A DNA stretch of 64,000 nucleotides from Tessaracoccus sp. OS52 (GCF_020687685.1 NZ_JAJEWM010000004.1:182686-246685), one strand, 5' to 3'. Counted from the first letter of the stretch, positions 1 through 8,037 are shown. Made by a program: numbers and translations. The notes: generated by a model not told the origin, from the sequence alone.

Positions 1-1
1 G

Positions 2-217
2 GAGGGCAAGGATCAGAAGAGGGCACGTGCGGTCTGCATGGGCTGCCCCGTCAGGTCGGAGTGTCTTGCGGAAGCGTTGGACAACCGCATCGAGTGGGGC
101 GTGTGGGGAGGCATGACGGAGCGGGAGCGCAGGCATCTCCTGCGCACCAGGCCGGACATCGAGTCCTGGCATGAGGTGCTCGTCGAGTTCGGGGAGAACG
201 TGGGCAAGGCGAGCTGA
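2..217 (+). CDS. WhiB-family iron-sulfur regulator, C-terminal fragment
   Basis: This is the 3' part of a WhiB-like (Wbl) protein; the start lies beyond the left edge. The visible 71 residues hold three of the four cluster cysteines, in the spacing C-x2-C-x5-C ([11 protein letters not shown]), followed by the family's glycine-rich turn [11 protein letters not shown]. The first cysteine must lie upstream of the window. Wbl proteins carry an oxygen- and nitric-oxide-sensitive [4Fe-4S] cluster and usually act with the primary sigma factor. The neighbours downstream (DUF4177, RidA, nth, TlpA, NUDIX) match the surroundings of mycobacterial whiB4, so a WhiB4-type redox sensor is the best guess. Family assignment is firm; the subtype rests on synteny alone. 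Confidence 0.93.
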   Translation, partial: EGKDQKRARAVCMGCPVRSECLAEALDNRIEWGVWGGMTERERRHLLRTRPDIESWHEVLVEFGENVGKAS

Positions 218-318
218 ACCACATTCTTCTGGCCGGACCGCCCGCCCGAGTGGCGTTGGCGCCTGGTCCGCCCGTGGGACTGTTTGGCAGCGGCCCTGCC
301 CGGTGGCAGGCTGTAGCC

Positions 319-480
319 ATGCAGAAATGGGAGTACTTCACAGCACCGATCCTGTCCCACGTGGCACAGCAGATCCTCAACAACTTCGGCTCCGAAGGCT
401 GGGAACTGGTGCAGGTCGCGCCGGGTCCCAACCCAGACACTCTCGTGGGGTACTTCAAGCGCCCCGTCCAGGAGGGCTGA
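319..480 (+). CDS. DUF4177-like small protein
   Basis: A 53-residue protein beginning MQKWEYFTAP and containing FGSEGWELVQV, the pattern of DUF4177 proteins. These are small single-domain proteins of unknown function. The ATG at 319 is preferred because the homologous region starts there; the frame opens further upstream at 250, but that extension looks like non-coding leader. It ends directly before the RidA gene, with no spacing, so the two are probably cotranscribed. A protein of nearly the same size sits at the same place in mycobacteria (Rv3678A, from memory). Function unknown. Confidence 0.8.
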   Translation: MQKWEYFTAPILSHVAQQILNNFGSEGWELVQVAPGPNPDTLVGYFKRPVQEG

Positions 481-942
481 ATGCTCTCGCCTGCGGAGCG
501 TCTGGCGGAGATGGGGCTGGCACTGCCTGAGGTCGCGGCGCCCATCGCGTCCTACGTCCCTGCGCGCATCTCGGGCAACCTCGCCTGGACCTCCGGTCAG
601 CTGCCGCTGGTGGACGGTGGCCTCCTGGCCACCGGCAAGCTGGGCATGGAGGTGGGCCTGGACGACGGCGTCGCCGCGGCTCGTGCGGCGGTGCTGAACG
701 CTCTCGCCGCCGTCTCGGACAAGCTGGGCGGGATCAATCAGATCTCCAGCATCCACAGGGTCGTCGTCTACGTTGCCAGCACCCCCGACTTCACCGACCA
801 GGCCAAGGTCGCCAACGGCGCCTCCGACCTCCTCGTCGATGTGTTCGGACCGGGCAAGGGCTCCCATGTGCGCAGCGCCGTCGGCGTGGCAGTCCTCCCA
901 CTGGACGCCCCCGTCGAGGTGGAATTGATGGTTGAGATCTAG
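481..942 (+). CDS. RidA/YjgF-family protein
   Basis: A 153-residue RidA-superfamily protein. Canonical RidA enzymes hydrolyse reactive enamine/imine intermediates released by PLP enzymes. The C-terminal stretch HVRSAVGVAVLPLDAPVEVE keeps the arginine and the VEVE strand typical of the active-site cleft. The N-terminus is longer than in classical 130-residue RidA, as in the actinobacterial Rv3678c-like group. The ATG directly follows the stop codon of the DUF4177 gene and the stop directly precedes the GTG of nth, which indicates tight translational coupling. The true substrate of this subgroup is not known. Confidence 0.88.
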   Translation: MLSPAERLAEMGLALPEVAAPIASYVPARISGNLAWTSGQLPLVDGGLLATGKLGMEVGLDDGVAAARAAVLNALAAVSDKLGGINQISSIHRVVVYVASTPDFTDQAKVANGASDLLVDVFGPGKGSHVRSAVGVAVLPLDAPVEVELMVEI

Positions 943-1620
943 GTGAGCATCGCACCGCCCGCGGAGGTCAACGAGCGCCTTTCGGTGGCCTACCCCGACG
1001 CGCGCTGTGAACTGGACTTCACCTCGCCCTTCGAACTGCTGGTGGCGACGGTGCTGTCCGCGCAGTCCACCGACCGCCGGGTAAACGCCGTGACGCCTGC
1101 GCTGTTCGCGGCCTATCCGGATGCCGCAGCCCTGGCTGCAGCTGAACCGGAAGCGGTGGAGCAGCTGATCGGCCCGGTGGGGTTCTTCCGGCAGAAGACC
1201 AAGGCCATCGTCGGGCTGTCGCGGGCCATCGTCGACGAGTTCGACGGCCAGGTGCCCGGGACGCTCGAGGAGCTGGTCAGGCTGCCCGGCGTTGGGCGAA
1301 AGACCGCCAACGTCGTACTCGGCAACGCCTTCGGAGTCCCCGGTGTCACGCCGGACACGCACCTGATCCGGCTGGCCAACCGCTTCGGATGGGTGGCCTC
1401 CAAGAAGCCCGACGAAGTGGAGCGGGCGGTGGCCGAGCTGTTCCCGCCCGAGGAGTGGGTGATGCTGTGCCATCGGGTGATATGGCACGGGCGACGTTGT
1501 TGTCACGCCCGCAAACCCGCCTGCGGGGCCTGCGTGCTCGCTGACATCTGCCCCAGTTTCGGTGAGGGCGTCACGGACCCCGACCAGGCGATCCTGCTGA
1601 TCCGGGAGCCGCGGGCATGA
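943..1620 (+). CDS. nth: Endonuclease III (DNA glycosylase/AP lyase)
   Basis: A 225-residue endonuclease III. It removes oxidised pyrimidines and cleaves abasic sites in base-excision repair. The helix-hairpin-helix with the catalytic lysine is LPGVGRKTANVV (about residues 114-125), and the catalytic aspartate is in TPDTHLIR. Four cysteines near the C-terminus (C187, C194, C197, C203; spacing C-x6-C-x2-C-x5-C) bind the [4Fe-4S] cluster. It starts with GTG immediately after the ridA stop and its end overlaps the next start by 4 nt (ATGA). All key residues are present. Confidence 0.97.
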   Translation: MSIAPPAEVNERLSVAYPDARCELDFTSPFELLVATVLSAQSTDRRVNAVTPALFAAYPDAAALAAAEPEAVEQLIGPVGFFRQKTKAIVGLSRAIVDEFDGQVPGTLEELVRLPGVGRKTANVVLGNAFGVPGVTPDTHLIRLANRFGWVASKKPDEVERAVAELFPPEEWVMLCHRVIWHGRRCCHARKPACGACVLADICPSFGEGVTDPDQAILLIREPRA

Positions 1621-2312
1621 GGGGCCGACGCAACAGCCCACCGGACCGGAAGTTGCCGAGGCCGGCTGAGAGCCCACTCGCCCGTTCGGGCCCTCACTGG
1701 GCCGGTGGCTGGCTGCTGGCGCCGCTGGTGCCGGTGCTGATCCTCGCGGGCTGCGCCGCCCCGGCAGGGCCCGCTGCGGCGCCCGCGCCGTCGGCTCCAG
1801 CTCCGGCTGAGTCCGACGTCGACCTCCAGCAACTCAGGCTGCGCTACGGCCTGCCGGACTGCCCCACCACTGATCCCGCAGCTGAGGCCGTCGAGGGAGG
1901 GCTGCCGCAGACCGCGTTGCCCTGCCTCGGCTCCGACGTCGTGGTCAACCTCGCCGGGCTCGAGCGGCGGCCGATGGTGGTCAACTTCTGGGCACAGTGG
2001 TGCGGTCCCTGCCGCGAGGAGGCCCCGTTCCTTCGGGAGCTGTCCGCCGAGCGCACGGACGTCGGGTTCCTGGGAATCAACTACAACGACCCGCAGGCGG
2101 ACTGGGCCATCGAGTTCGCCGGACTTGTGGAATGGGACTACCCGCAGGTGCAGGACATGGACAAGTCACTGCAGGCCTCGGTCGGCATCCCCGGCCTGCC
2201 GGTGACGGTCTTCGTCGACGAGAACGGCGTCATCGTGGATCGTCACATCGGGGTACTCGAGTCGAAGGCCGACCTCGCCGCGGCGATCGACGAGAACTTC
2301 GGGGCGAGATGA
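1617..2312 (+). CDS. TlpA-like thioredoxin-fold lipoprotein
   Basis: A 231-residue exported thiol-disulfide oxidoreductase. A long N-terminal region ends in a lipobox LILAGC with the lipidated cysteine at about residue 46. An Ala/Pro-rich linker follows, then a thioredoxin domain with WCGPC (C129, C132). TlpA/ResA relatives reduce disulfides of extracytoplasmic apoproteins or help cytochrome c maturation; the client here is unknown. The ATG overlaps the nth stop (ATGA) and the TGA overlaps the ATG of the NUDIX gene, so nth, this gene and the hydrolase form one coupled unit. The signal segment is longer than usual because no closer start codon fits. Confidence 0.93.
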   Translation: MRGRRNSPPDRKLPRPAESPLARSGPHWAGGWLLAPLVPVLILAGCAAPAGPAAAPAPSAPAPAESDVDLQQLRLRYGLPDCPTTDPAAEAVEGGLPQTALPCLGSDVVVNLAGLERRPMVVNFWAQWCGPCREEAPFLRELSAERTDVGFLGINYNDPQADWAIEFAGLVEWDYPQVQDMDKSLQASVGIPGLPVTVFVDENGVIVDRHIGVLESKADLAAAIDENFGAR

Positions 2313-2938
2313 GCTACTCCTTCACCAATTTGCACTCCTCGTTGCGCGAGGGCGTCGACGCCCCCGCGGAATGGCGCGAACGCGCACCCCAGGGAGTGCG
2401 GTCCGCGGCGGTCCTGTTGCTGTTCACCGATGAGCCGGATCCGCGGCTGACGTTCATCGAGCGGGCCTCGACTCTGCGCAGCCACGCGGGGCAGGTGGCG
2501 TTCCCCGGCGGAGGCCGGGAGGAGGGCGACCCGAGCCTCATGCACGCGGCCCTGCGCGAGGCGCAGGAGGAGGTCGGACTCGACCCGGCGCTCGTCACGG
2601 TGCTCGGCCAGCTCCCGGTGGCCTGGGTGCCCAAGAGCCGCTACGACGTGACGCCCTTCGTCGGCACCTGGGACGGTTCCAAGCCCTTGCACGCCGCCGA
2701 TCCCGCGGAGGTGGAGTGGGTCTTCGACGTCCCGGTCTCGGAACTGGCGGATCCCGAAGCGCGCGTCAGTGGCCGGCACCCCCTGGGCTATGTGGGCCCG
2801 GCGTGGGTGCTGGGCGACATGTTCATCTGGGGCTTCAGCGGTCACCTGCTGGACCTCACGCTCCACCTCGCGGGCTGGGAGCAGGAGTGGGACAAGGGCC
2901 GGGTGGTGGACATCCCGGCGCGCTTCATGCGCGACTGA
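2309..2938 (+). CDS. NUDIX hydrolase, CoA pyrophosphatase-like
   Basis: A 209-residue NUDIX protein. The NUDIX helix ends in LREAQEEVGL, preceded by FPGGGREEGD, the arrangement of the CoA-pyrophosphatase branch (NudL/NUDT7 type), which cleaves coenzyme A and its derivatives. The ATG at 2309 overlaps the stop of the TlpA gene. The frame is open further upstream, but that part is a shadow of the thioredoxin gene. It ends 6 nt from the convergent stop of the next gene. Substrate is inferred from the motif only. Confidence 0.9.
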   Translation: MSYSFTNLHSSLREGVDAPAEWRERAPQGVRSAAVLLLFTDEPDPRLTFIERASTLRSHAGQVAFPGGGREEGDPSLMHAALREAQEEVGLDPALVTVLGQLPVAWVPKSRYDVTPFVGTWDGSKPLHAADPAEVEWVFDVPVSELADPEARVSGRHPLGYVGPAWVLGDMFIWGFSGHLLDLTLHLAGWEQEWDKGRVVDIPARFMRD

Positions 2939-2944
2939 CCAGCC

Positions 2945-3415
2945 TCAGGCGGAGCGGCGGGGGAGTTCCTCGACCGGGCGCACCGTGACGCCTACCTCGG
3001 CACGCTTGCCGGTGGCGGCGTCGGCAAGGGCCGCCATCGTGGCCTTGGCCTCGGCGATGGTTGCCTCCGGGGCGTGGACGCGCTTGAACTGGCCCTGCCC
3101 GATCTTGAGCAGGATGAACGCGATCAGCAGCGACACCACGGCCGTCACCACGAAACCGATGGTCAACGAACCCCACGGGCCCAGGACGGTGACGCTGTCC
3201 AGGAGCCAGCCGACGGCGAGCGCCAGCGCGATGATGAGCATCCAGATGGCGTGGAAGGCGAAGACCCCCACCCCGCCGAAGAGGGCACCACCGATACCGG
3301 CGTGCCTGGCGGCCGGGACGAGCTCGGCCTTAGCCAGTTCCTTCTCTCGCTCGACGAACTCCGCGAAGTCCGCGCGGAACTCCTGGAAGGCGTTGCCGTA
3401 ATCGGGAGTGTCCAT
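2945..3415 (-). CDS. Actinobacterial holin-X-like membrane protein (phage_holin_3_6 type)
   Basis: A 156-residue protein with a charged, helical N-terminus (FREFADFAEFVEREKELAKAE-like composition), two hydrophobic segments at about residues 42-70 and 78-105, and a basic cytoplasmic tail. This layout matches the chromosomal 'holin superfamily III' proteins of actinobacteria, whose role is unknown; they are not phage lysis proteins as far as known. The start was chosen at the ATG preceded by an AAGGAC ribosome-binding site. It lies 50 nt behind the methyltransferase gene on the same strand and is probably cotranscribed with it. Confidence 0.75.
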   Translation of the reverse strand: MDTPDYGNAFQEFRADFAEFVEREKELAKAELVPAARHAGIGGALFGGVGVFAFHAIWMLIIALALAVGWLLDSVTVLGPWGSLTIGFVVTAVVSLLIAFILLKIGQGQFKRVHAPEATIAEAKATMAALADAATGKRAEVGVTVRPVEELPRRSA

Positions 3416-3465
3416 CTTTGTCCTTTCGTCTGGTCCCAGACTAGGGGGCCAAGGGGCTGGGCGGG

Positions 3466-4212
3466 TCAGATCGGGATCCTGACGCCGTCGTCCGTGAGGC
3501 GAACGGGCGCCGTGAGTTCCTCGTGGCTGACCCAGGCCCGCACGCACAGCAACTGGAACGGGAGCCGCAGGTTCTCCCCGGGGCGCACCGACGACGTGAA
3601 CAGGTCCGCGACTTCGGACTGCAGCCGTTCCCGCTGCTGGTCCGTCAGGTTCTTCGACAGCGGCTGGCGCGCCACCAGTGCCTGGAGGTCCTCCAGCGAA
3701 ACGGGTTGCCAGACCCGGAAGGCGCGCTGTTCCACCTCGGGGAAGTACTTGGAATGGTCCAGGACCGCCAGGCTCTGGTGACCGTAGTCGCCCTTCATGG
3801 CCATCGGGTCGTAGTGGCGAAGCAGCGCTGCGAGGCGCCGCACCCACGGGACCGAGTCGTCGCGGATGACGTACGACGCGCTCAGGCAACCCCCGGGACG
3901 AAGCACCCGGGCGATCTCACCGAGGGCCTGCAAGGGGTCGAGCTGGTGGAACTTCTGGTGGGTGAGCACGACGTCGAACTGGAACGGTTCGGTGGGGATG
4001 GCCTCGGGACGCGCCCAGATGGCGAGTATCCCGGGCTCGTCGTCCAACCGCACCACGGTGGCCTCGTCCCAAGCCATGGAGAAGACGGTGTGGCCCTCGT
4101 CGCGCAGGCGGCGGGCCATGGCTGCCCCGCCGTCGATGGTGAGGCTGCGGGCGTGCGTCCACACCGTGAGCCAGCTGACGGCTTCGGGTAGGAGAACGTT
4201 CTGCTTCGTCAT
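3466..4212 (-). CDS. Class I SAM-dependent methyltransferase, degenerate
   Basis: A 248-residue protein with a methyltransferase-like core: FDVVLTHQKFHQLDPLQALGEIARVLRPGGCLSASY-type strand/helix order, where ARVLRPGG is the usual post-motif of methyltransferase_11 proteins. The glycine-rich SAM loop (motif I) is not clear; the only candidate is TIDGGAAMARRLRDEG near residue 26. The ATG has an AGGAAG site upstream. It diverges from ssd across the 96-nt region that carries the tripartite promoter. Substrate unknown, and with the weak SAM loop catalytic activity is uncertain. Confidence 0.7.
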   Translation of the reverse strand: MTKQNVLLPEAVSWLTVWTHARSLTIDGGAAMARRLRDEGHTVFSMAWDEATVVRLDDEPGILAIWARPEAIPTEPFQFDVVLTHQKFHQLDPLQALGEIARVLRPGGCLSASYVIRDDSVPWVRRLAALLRHYDPMAMKGDYGHQSLAVLDHSKYFPEVEQRAFRVWQPVSLEDLQALVARQPLSKNLTDQQRERLQSEVADLFTSSVRPGENLRLPFQLLCVRAWVSHEELTAPVRLTDDGVRIPI

Positions 4213-4247
4213 GACTTCCTGGCTTCGGGGACTTGTTCACCCACAGG

Positions 4248-4302
4248 TTATCCACAACCGATTCGTATCAGTGACGTTTAGGGCGCAGCGGCGACCAGAG
4301 TG
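4248..4302 (+). promoter_or_regulatory. Tripartite promoter copy A, upstream of ssd-tadABC
   Basis: Box 1 TTATCCACA (4248-4256), 15 nt, box 2 TGACG (4272-4276), 17 nt, box 3 ACCAGAGTG (4294-4302). The same three boxes with the same spacing recur at 15241, 39424 (minus) and 53721. Read as a promoter, box 2 is a -35-like element and CAGAGT inside box 3 fits an A2/T6 -10 hexamer. The GTG at 4309 then lies 7 nt downstream, implying a leaderless transcript. Box 1 is also a perfect DnaA-box sequence. Confidence 0.72.
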
Positions 4303-4308
4303 TGGAAC

Positions 4309-5346
4309 GTGAGACGACCCATGACGACGGGGGCCAGCGCCCCACCAGCGCTGCTCGGAACCCGTGACCCCGCCCTGACGGAAGCCGTGCTCGCCACCGC
4401 AGTGGCGCTGGGAGTGCAGGTTGAGGTGGTGCAGGACCGCGACGAACTCAGGCGTGGCTGGGCTGCTGCGCCCGTGAGGCTGCTGGGCTCGGACATGGCG
4501 GCGCGGGCCGCTGTGCTGGAACGGTTGGCGGGCACCTATGTGGTCGGGGTCGCGGACCAGAGTCTGCTCGCGGCGTCGGCGCAGCTGCGGGCGCCCGCGT
4601 TGGCGCTGCCGGACGCCACGGCAGAGCTCGCCGACGTGCTCGCGGGGCATCTGCAGGGGGAGAGCGGGGGCTTGCTGCTGGCGGTCGTGGGAGCCTCCGG
4701 CGGGCTGGGAGTCAGCTCACTGGTGGTCGGGCTGGCGACGGTGGCCGCCGCGGCCGGCACTCGGAGCGCGGCGGTCGAGCTCGCCGAGTGCGGTGGCGGC
4801 CTGGACCTGCTGTTCGGGGCCGAGACGCGGGAGGGGCTGCGCTGGGACGGGCTGGGGCAGGCGCAGGGTCAGCTGGGTGACCTCGACGGGCACCTGCTCT
4901 CCACGGACGGCGTGGACGTCCTGGCTCTGGACAGACGCCGCCCCGCCCACCCCGACGCGGCGGCGGTCGCTGCGGTGCTCGGATCCCTAGCACGCACCCA
5001 TGGAGCCGTGTTCATCGACGCCGGATCCGCCGGAAACGCCCGGCTCGACGCCCATGGGACGCAGACGTTGCTGGTGGTTGGTGCCGACGTGGCGTCGGTG
5101 GCCTCCGCCCGCATGGTGGTGGAGCGGCGAGGGCTGGAGTCGGCCCGGCTGGTGGTGCGGAGCGGGCCGGGCCGCACGCTGCCCGCAGAAGCAGTCGCCG
5201 AGTCCCTGGGAATGGGGCTGCTCGGTGAGGTCCGGCACGACAAGGCCCTGCTGCGGCTGGCGCAGTCGGGTGGGAGCGTGGCATCCGCGCAGGCGCGCAG
5301 GTTCCGACGGGACGCGCAGCGGTTGTGGGAGGGGATCAGCAGATGA
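4309..5346 (+). CDS. ssd: Septum-site-determining-like / CpaE-type ParA-family protein
   Basis: A 345-residue protein of the Ssd/CpaE (TadZ) group that precedes Tad pilus genes in actinobacteria. TadZ proteins place the pilus machine at its site in the cell. After a receiver-like N-terminal part of about 125 residues comes a ParA/MinD-like domain. Its P-loop region reads VVGASGGLGVSSLV and has no lysine where deviant Walker A motifs have one, so ATP binding may be weak or lost. The GTG at 4309 is chosen because it lies 7 nt behind the -10-like element; an ATG at 4321 is the alternative. It overlaps tadA by 4 nt (ATGA). Confidence 0.82.
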   Translation: MRRPMTTGASAPPALLGTRDPALTEAVLATAVALGVQVEVVQDRDELRRGWAAAPVRLLGSDMAARAAVLERLAGTYVVGVADQSLLAASAQLRAPALALPDATAELADVLAGHLQGESGGLLLAVVGASGGLGVSSLVVGLATVAAAAGTRSAAVELAECGGGLDLLFGAETREGLRWDGLGQAQGQLGDLDGHLLSTDGVDVLALDRRRPAHPDAAAVAAVLGSLARTHGAVFIDAGSAGNARLDAHGTQTLLVVGADVASVASARMVVERRGLESARLVVRSGPGRTLPAEAVAESLGMGLLGEVRHDKALLRLAQSGGSVASAQARRFRRDAQRLWEGISR

Positions 5347-6491
5347 TCGAGGACCACCACCTGGAGGACCTGCAGGCGCAGCTGGGCTCCCTGGGGCGCG
5401 AACACACGCCGTCGGACGTGGCCATGGCCATGCGCAGGCTGGGGATGGTCGTGACCGACCAGACGATGCTGCAGACCATGGAGGCGGTGCGCCGAAACAG
5501 CACGGGGGCGGGACCGCTGGAGGAACTGCTGCGCGAGCCCGGGGTCTCCGACGTGGTGGTCAACGGCGCCCGTGACGTCTACGTGGACAGGGGTCGCGGG
5601 CTCGAGCGCTCCGGGGTGAGGTTCCTGGACGACCAGCAGGTCCGCCGACTGGCCGTTCGGCTTGCCGCGGCAGCCGGACGAAGACTCGACGACGCCCAGC
5701 CGTTCGTCGACGGCAGGCTCGCCGACGGCACCCGGCTGCATGCCGTCCTGGCGCCTGTCGCCGCGCCCGGCACCTGTATCTCCCTGCGGGTGCCCGCCAG
5801 TTCGAGACTCACACTGGCTGACCTGGCCGCTTCCGGCTCCGTGAATCCGGACGGCATGGCGGTGCTGGAGGGAATCATGGCTGCCAAGGTCCCGTTCCTG
5901 ATCAGCGGAGGGACGGGCACCGGCAAGACCACCCTGCTGGCGGCGCTGCTGGCCCTCGTCCCGGCCGGGGAGCGGATCGTGGTCGTGGAGGACGCCCGCG
6001 AGCTCACCCCCAACCACCCGCACTGCGTCCGGCTGGAGGGCCGGCCCGCCAACACCGAGGGGTCGGGGGCCATCACCCTCACCCAGCTGGTGCGCCAGGC
6101 GTTGCGGATGCGTCCTGACAGGGTGGTGCTGGGGGAGGTGCGCGGTGCCGAGCTCTCGGACCTGCTGACCGCCCTGAACACTGGTCACGAGGGCGGCTGC
6201 GGCACCATCCACGCCAACTCGATCACGGACGTGCCAGCGAGGCTCGAGGCGCTCGCCGCCCTCGGCGGGCTGAGCAGGGAGGCCTGCCACGCCCAAGTGG
6301 CTGCGGCACTGCGCGTGGGCATCCACGTTCGCCGGCTCGCCGACGGCCGTCGTCGGGTGGCCGAGATCGGGTTGTTCACCCGTGCCCGCGACGGTCTGGT
6401 GGAACTGCAGCCGGCGGCCTCCTTCGACGGTCCGGTCACCGCGTGGGGGCCGGCCGGCGAGGAACTGCGCGCCCTGGTGGGGTTGTCATGA
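5343..6491 (+). CDS. tadA: TadA/CpaF-type pilus assembly ATPase
   Basis: A 382-residue type II/IV secretion ATPase, the motor of the Tad pilus. The C-terminal motor has Walker A GGTGTGKTT (about 189-197), a Walker B-like RPDRVVLGEVRGAE, and the His-box GHEGGCGTIHAN. The N-terminal domain carries the VSDVVVNG strand typical of CpaF. The start is the ATG overlapping the ssd stop; earlier codons in the frame would lie inside ssd. Overlap with tadB is also 4 nt. It is slightly shorter than many CpaF proteins, as usual in actinobacteria. Confidence 0.95.
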   Translation: MIEDHHLEDLQAQLGSLGREHTPSDVAMAMRRLGMVVTDQTMLQTMEAVRRNSTGAGPLEELLREPGVSDVVVNGARDVYVDRGRGLERSGVRFLDDQQVRRLAVRLAAAAGRRLDDAQPFVDGRLADGTRLHAVLAPVAAPGTCISLRVPASSRLTLADLAASGSVNPDGMAVLEGIMAAKVPFLISGGTGTGKTTLLAALLALVPAGERIVVVEDARELTPNHPHCVRLEGRPANTEGSGAITLTQLVRQALRMRPDRVVLGEVRGAELSDLLTALNTGHEGGCGTIHANSITDVPARLEALAALGGLSREACHAQVAAALRVGIHVRRLADGRRRVAEIGLFTRARDGLVELQPAASFDGPVTAWGPAGEELRALVGLS

Positions 6492-7300
6492 TTGCGCTGA
6501 CAGCTTTGCCTGCCGCCAGTCTCGTGGCGCTCGCGGTGGTGGTGCTGGTCGGGGAACCCCCGGCCAAGGGCCTGGTGAGGCTCCGGCAGCGGCGGCAGGC
6601 CGGGGCCGCCAGGCGTTGGTTGCCCCTGACGGCGGTGGGCTTCGGTCTGGCCTGGGTGTGGGCGCTGTTCGGTGGCCGGACCCTGGGCTGGGTGCTGGCA
6701 GTGGGCATCGTCGTGGCGACGGTTGCCTGGGTGGTGCGCCAGTCGATTCAGTCCAGACACGTGCTTGCTGCAGAGGACGAGACGGGCCGGGCGGCGCACA
6801 CCGTCGCCCTGCTCCTGCGGGCCGGTCAGATTCCGACGAGGGCACTGGTGGAGGCCGCCGCGGACAACCCCTGTCTGGCACCGGCCGCTGCAGCCGTGGG
6901 TCTGGGCGGGGATGCGGGCAGGGCTCTGGTGGGGATCGCCGGGGAGCCGGGCCGACGGGGGATGGCGCAGCTGGCGGCCGCCTGGCGGGTGAGCGAATCC
7001 AGTGGCGCGCCTGTTGCGACGGTGGTCGCGCAGGTCACCGAAACGATGCGCCGGGAACGCCAACTGGCCGACGTGGTGGCGGCCGAGCTGTCGGCGGCGC
7101 GGGCCAGCGGCCGGATCATGGCGACGCTGCCGCTGGTGGCAATCGGGCTCGGCACGGTGGTGGGAGCTGATCCGGTCTCCTTCCTCTTCGGCTCGGTCCT
7201 TGGGCAGGTCCTCCTCGTCGTCGGTCTTGCCCTGGCCGCCGCGGGGGTGGTCTGGACGGAGAAGATCGCCCGCTCGCCGATGGGGGTGGGTCGCAGATGA
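6488..7300 (+). CDS. tadB: TadB-like inner-membrane platform protein (GspF domain)
   Basis: A 270-residue membrane protein. It has hydrophobic segments at the N-terminus (two within the first 80 residues) and at the C-terminus (two between about 205 and 260). These enclose a GspF/T2SSF cytoplasmic helical domain with WRVSESSGAPVATVV and the conserved Arg/Leu-rich helix following it. It forms the membrane platform on which TadA acts. It overlaps both neighbours by 4 nt, so translation is coupled through ssd-tadA-tadB-tadC. Confidence 0.88.
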   Translation: MIALTALPAASLVALAVVVLVGEPPAKGLVRLRQRRQAGAARRWLPLTAVGFGLAWVWALFGGRTLGWVLAVGIVVATVAWVVRQSIQSRHVLAAEDETGRAAHTVALLLRAGQIPTRALVEAAADNPCLAPAAAAVGLGGDAGRALVGIAGEPGRRGMAQLAAAWRVSESSGAPVATVVAQVTETMRRERQLADVVAAELSAARASGRIMATLPLVAIGLGTVVGADPVSFLFGSVLGQVLLVVGLALAAAGVVWTEKIARSPMGVGRR

Positions 7301-8037
7301 GTGGGTTCCTTCTCGCAGTGGCGCTGATGGTGGGTGCTGCGACGCTCGCGTTCCCCGCACCCCATGCCGGCCTCCGTCGGCTCTCCGGGGCCGATGCCGC
7401 TACCGGTCGGGTGGCGATGCTGCTCAGCGGCAAGCCGCAGGCACCCTCCCTGCGCAGCCGGGTGTGGCTGGGCGGTGTTGTCGCAGGCCTGCTCCTCCTG
7501 GCGGACCCGACCCCCGTCGGAGCGGCTCTGGCCGCGCCTGCCGGGACCTTGGTCCTGGTCGGATCAGGCTGGCTGTGGCCCTCAGGACGGGCGGACCCTG
7601 CCGTCGGAATGCAACTGCCCGGAACGCTGGAACTGCTCGCGGCCTGCATCGAGGCGGGAGCCCCCATGCAGCGGGCCGTGGAGACGGTGGCCGAGGTGAG
7701 TTCGGAACCGACGGTCGGTCTGCTGGAGGGGGTGGCGGGACAACTTCGGCTGGGGCGCGCGGAGGCCGAGGCGTGGTTGCAGCTCCGGGAGGATCCGTCC
7801 TGGGGGCCCGTCGCCAGGGACGTCGCCCGTTCGGCCAGATCCGGCACCTCGCTGGTGGACGCGCTGCGGGTGCACGCGGAGGACCAGCGCAGACGGCTGG
7901 AGGCGGAGCGCGCGAAGGCGGCGCGTGCCGTGGGGGTGCGCTCGGTCATGCCCCTGATGGTCTGCTTCCTGCCGGCCTTCGTGCTGGTGGGCGTCGTGCC
8001 GATCGTCGCGGGGTTGATGGCGGGCTTCCTGGGGTGA
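7297..8037 (+). CDS. tadC: TadC-like inner-membrane platform protein (GspF domain)
   Basis: A 246-residue second platform protein. The GspF helical region includes LELLAACIEAGAPMQRAVETVAEV and RSARSGTSLVDALRVHAEDQR, followed by the usual charged helix RLEAERAKAARAVGVRSVMPL and a terminal membrane hairpin. It probably pairs with TadB. It is the last gene of the first Tad half-operon: the pilin genes do not follow here but lie 7.3 kb downstream at 15346, behind ald, putA and a helicase. Confidence 0.86.
   Translation: MSGFLLAVALMVGAATLAFPAPHAGLRRLSGADAATGRVAMLLSGKPQAPSLRSRVWLGGVVAGLLLLADPTPVGAALAAPAGTLVLVGSGWLWPSGRADPAVGMQLPGTLELLAACIEAGAPMQRAVETVAEVSSEPTVGLLEGVAGQLRLGRAEAEAWLQLREDPSWGPVARDVARSARSGTSLVDALRVHAEDQRRRLEAERAKAARAVGVRSVMPLMVCFLPAFVLVGVVPIVAGLMAGFLG

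Noticed and set aside
13..1677. Long minus-strand open frame opposite ridA-nth
   Set aside because: It is a high-GC shadow of well-supported plus-strand genes and has low-complexity, family-free sequence.
2945..3415. Prophage remnant suggested by the holin-like gene
   Set aside because: This is a chromosomal actinobacterial membrane family; no other phage gene is nearby.
4248..4256. Replication origin suggested by a perfect DnaA box
   Set aside because: There is only one box here, without dnaA or dnaN, an AT-rich stretch or box clusters; the site is better explained as part of the promoter motif.
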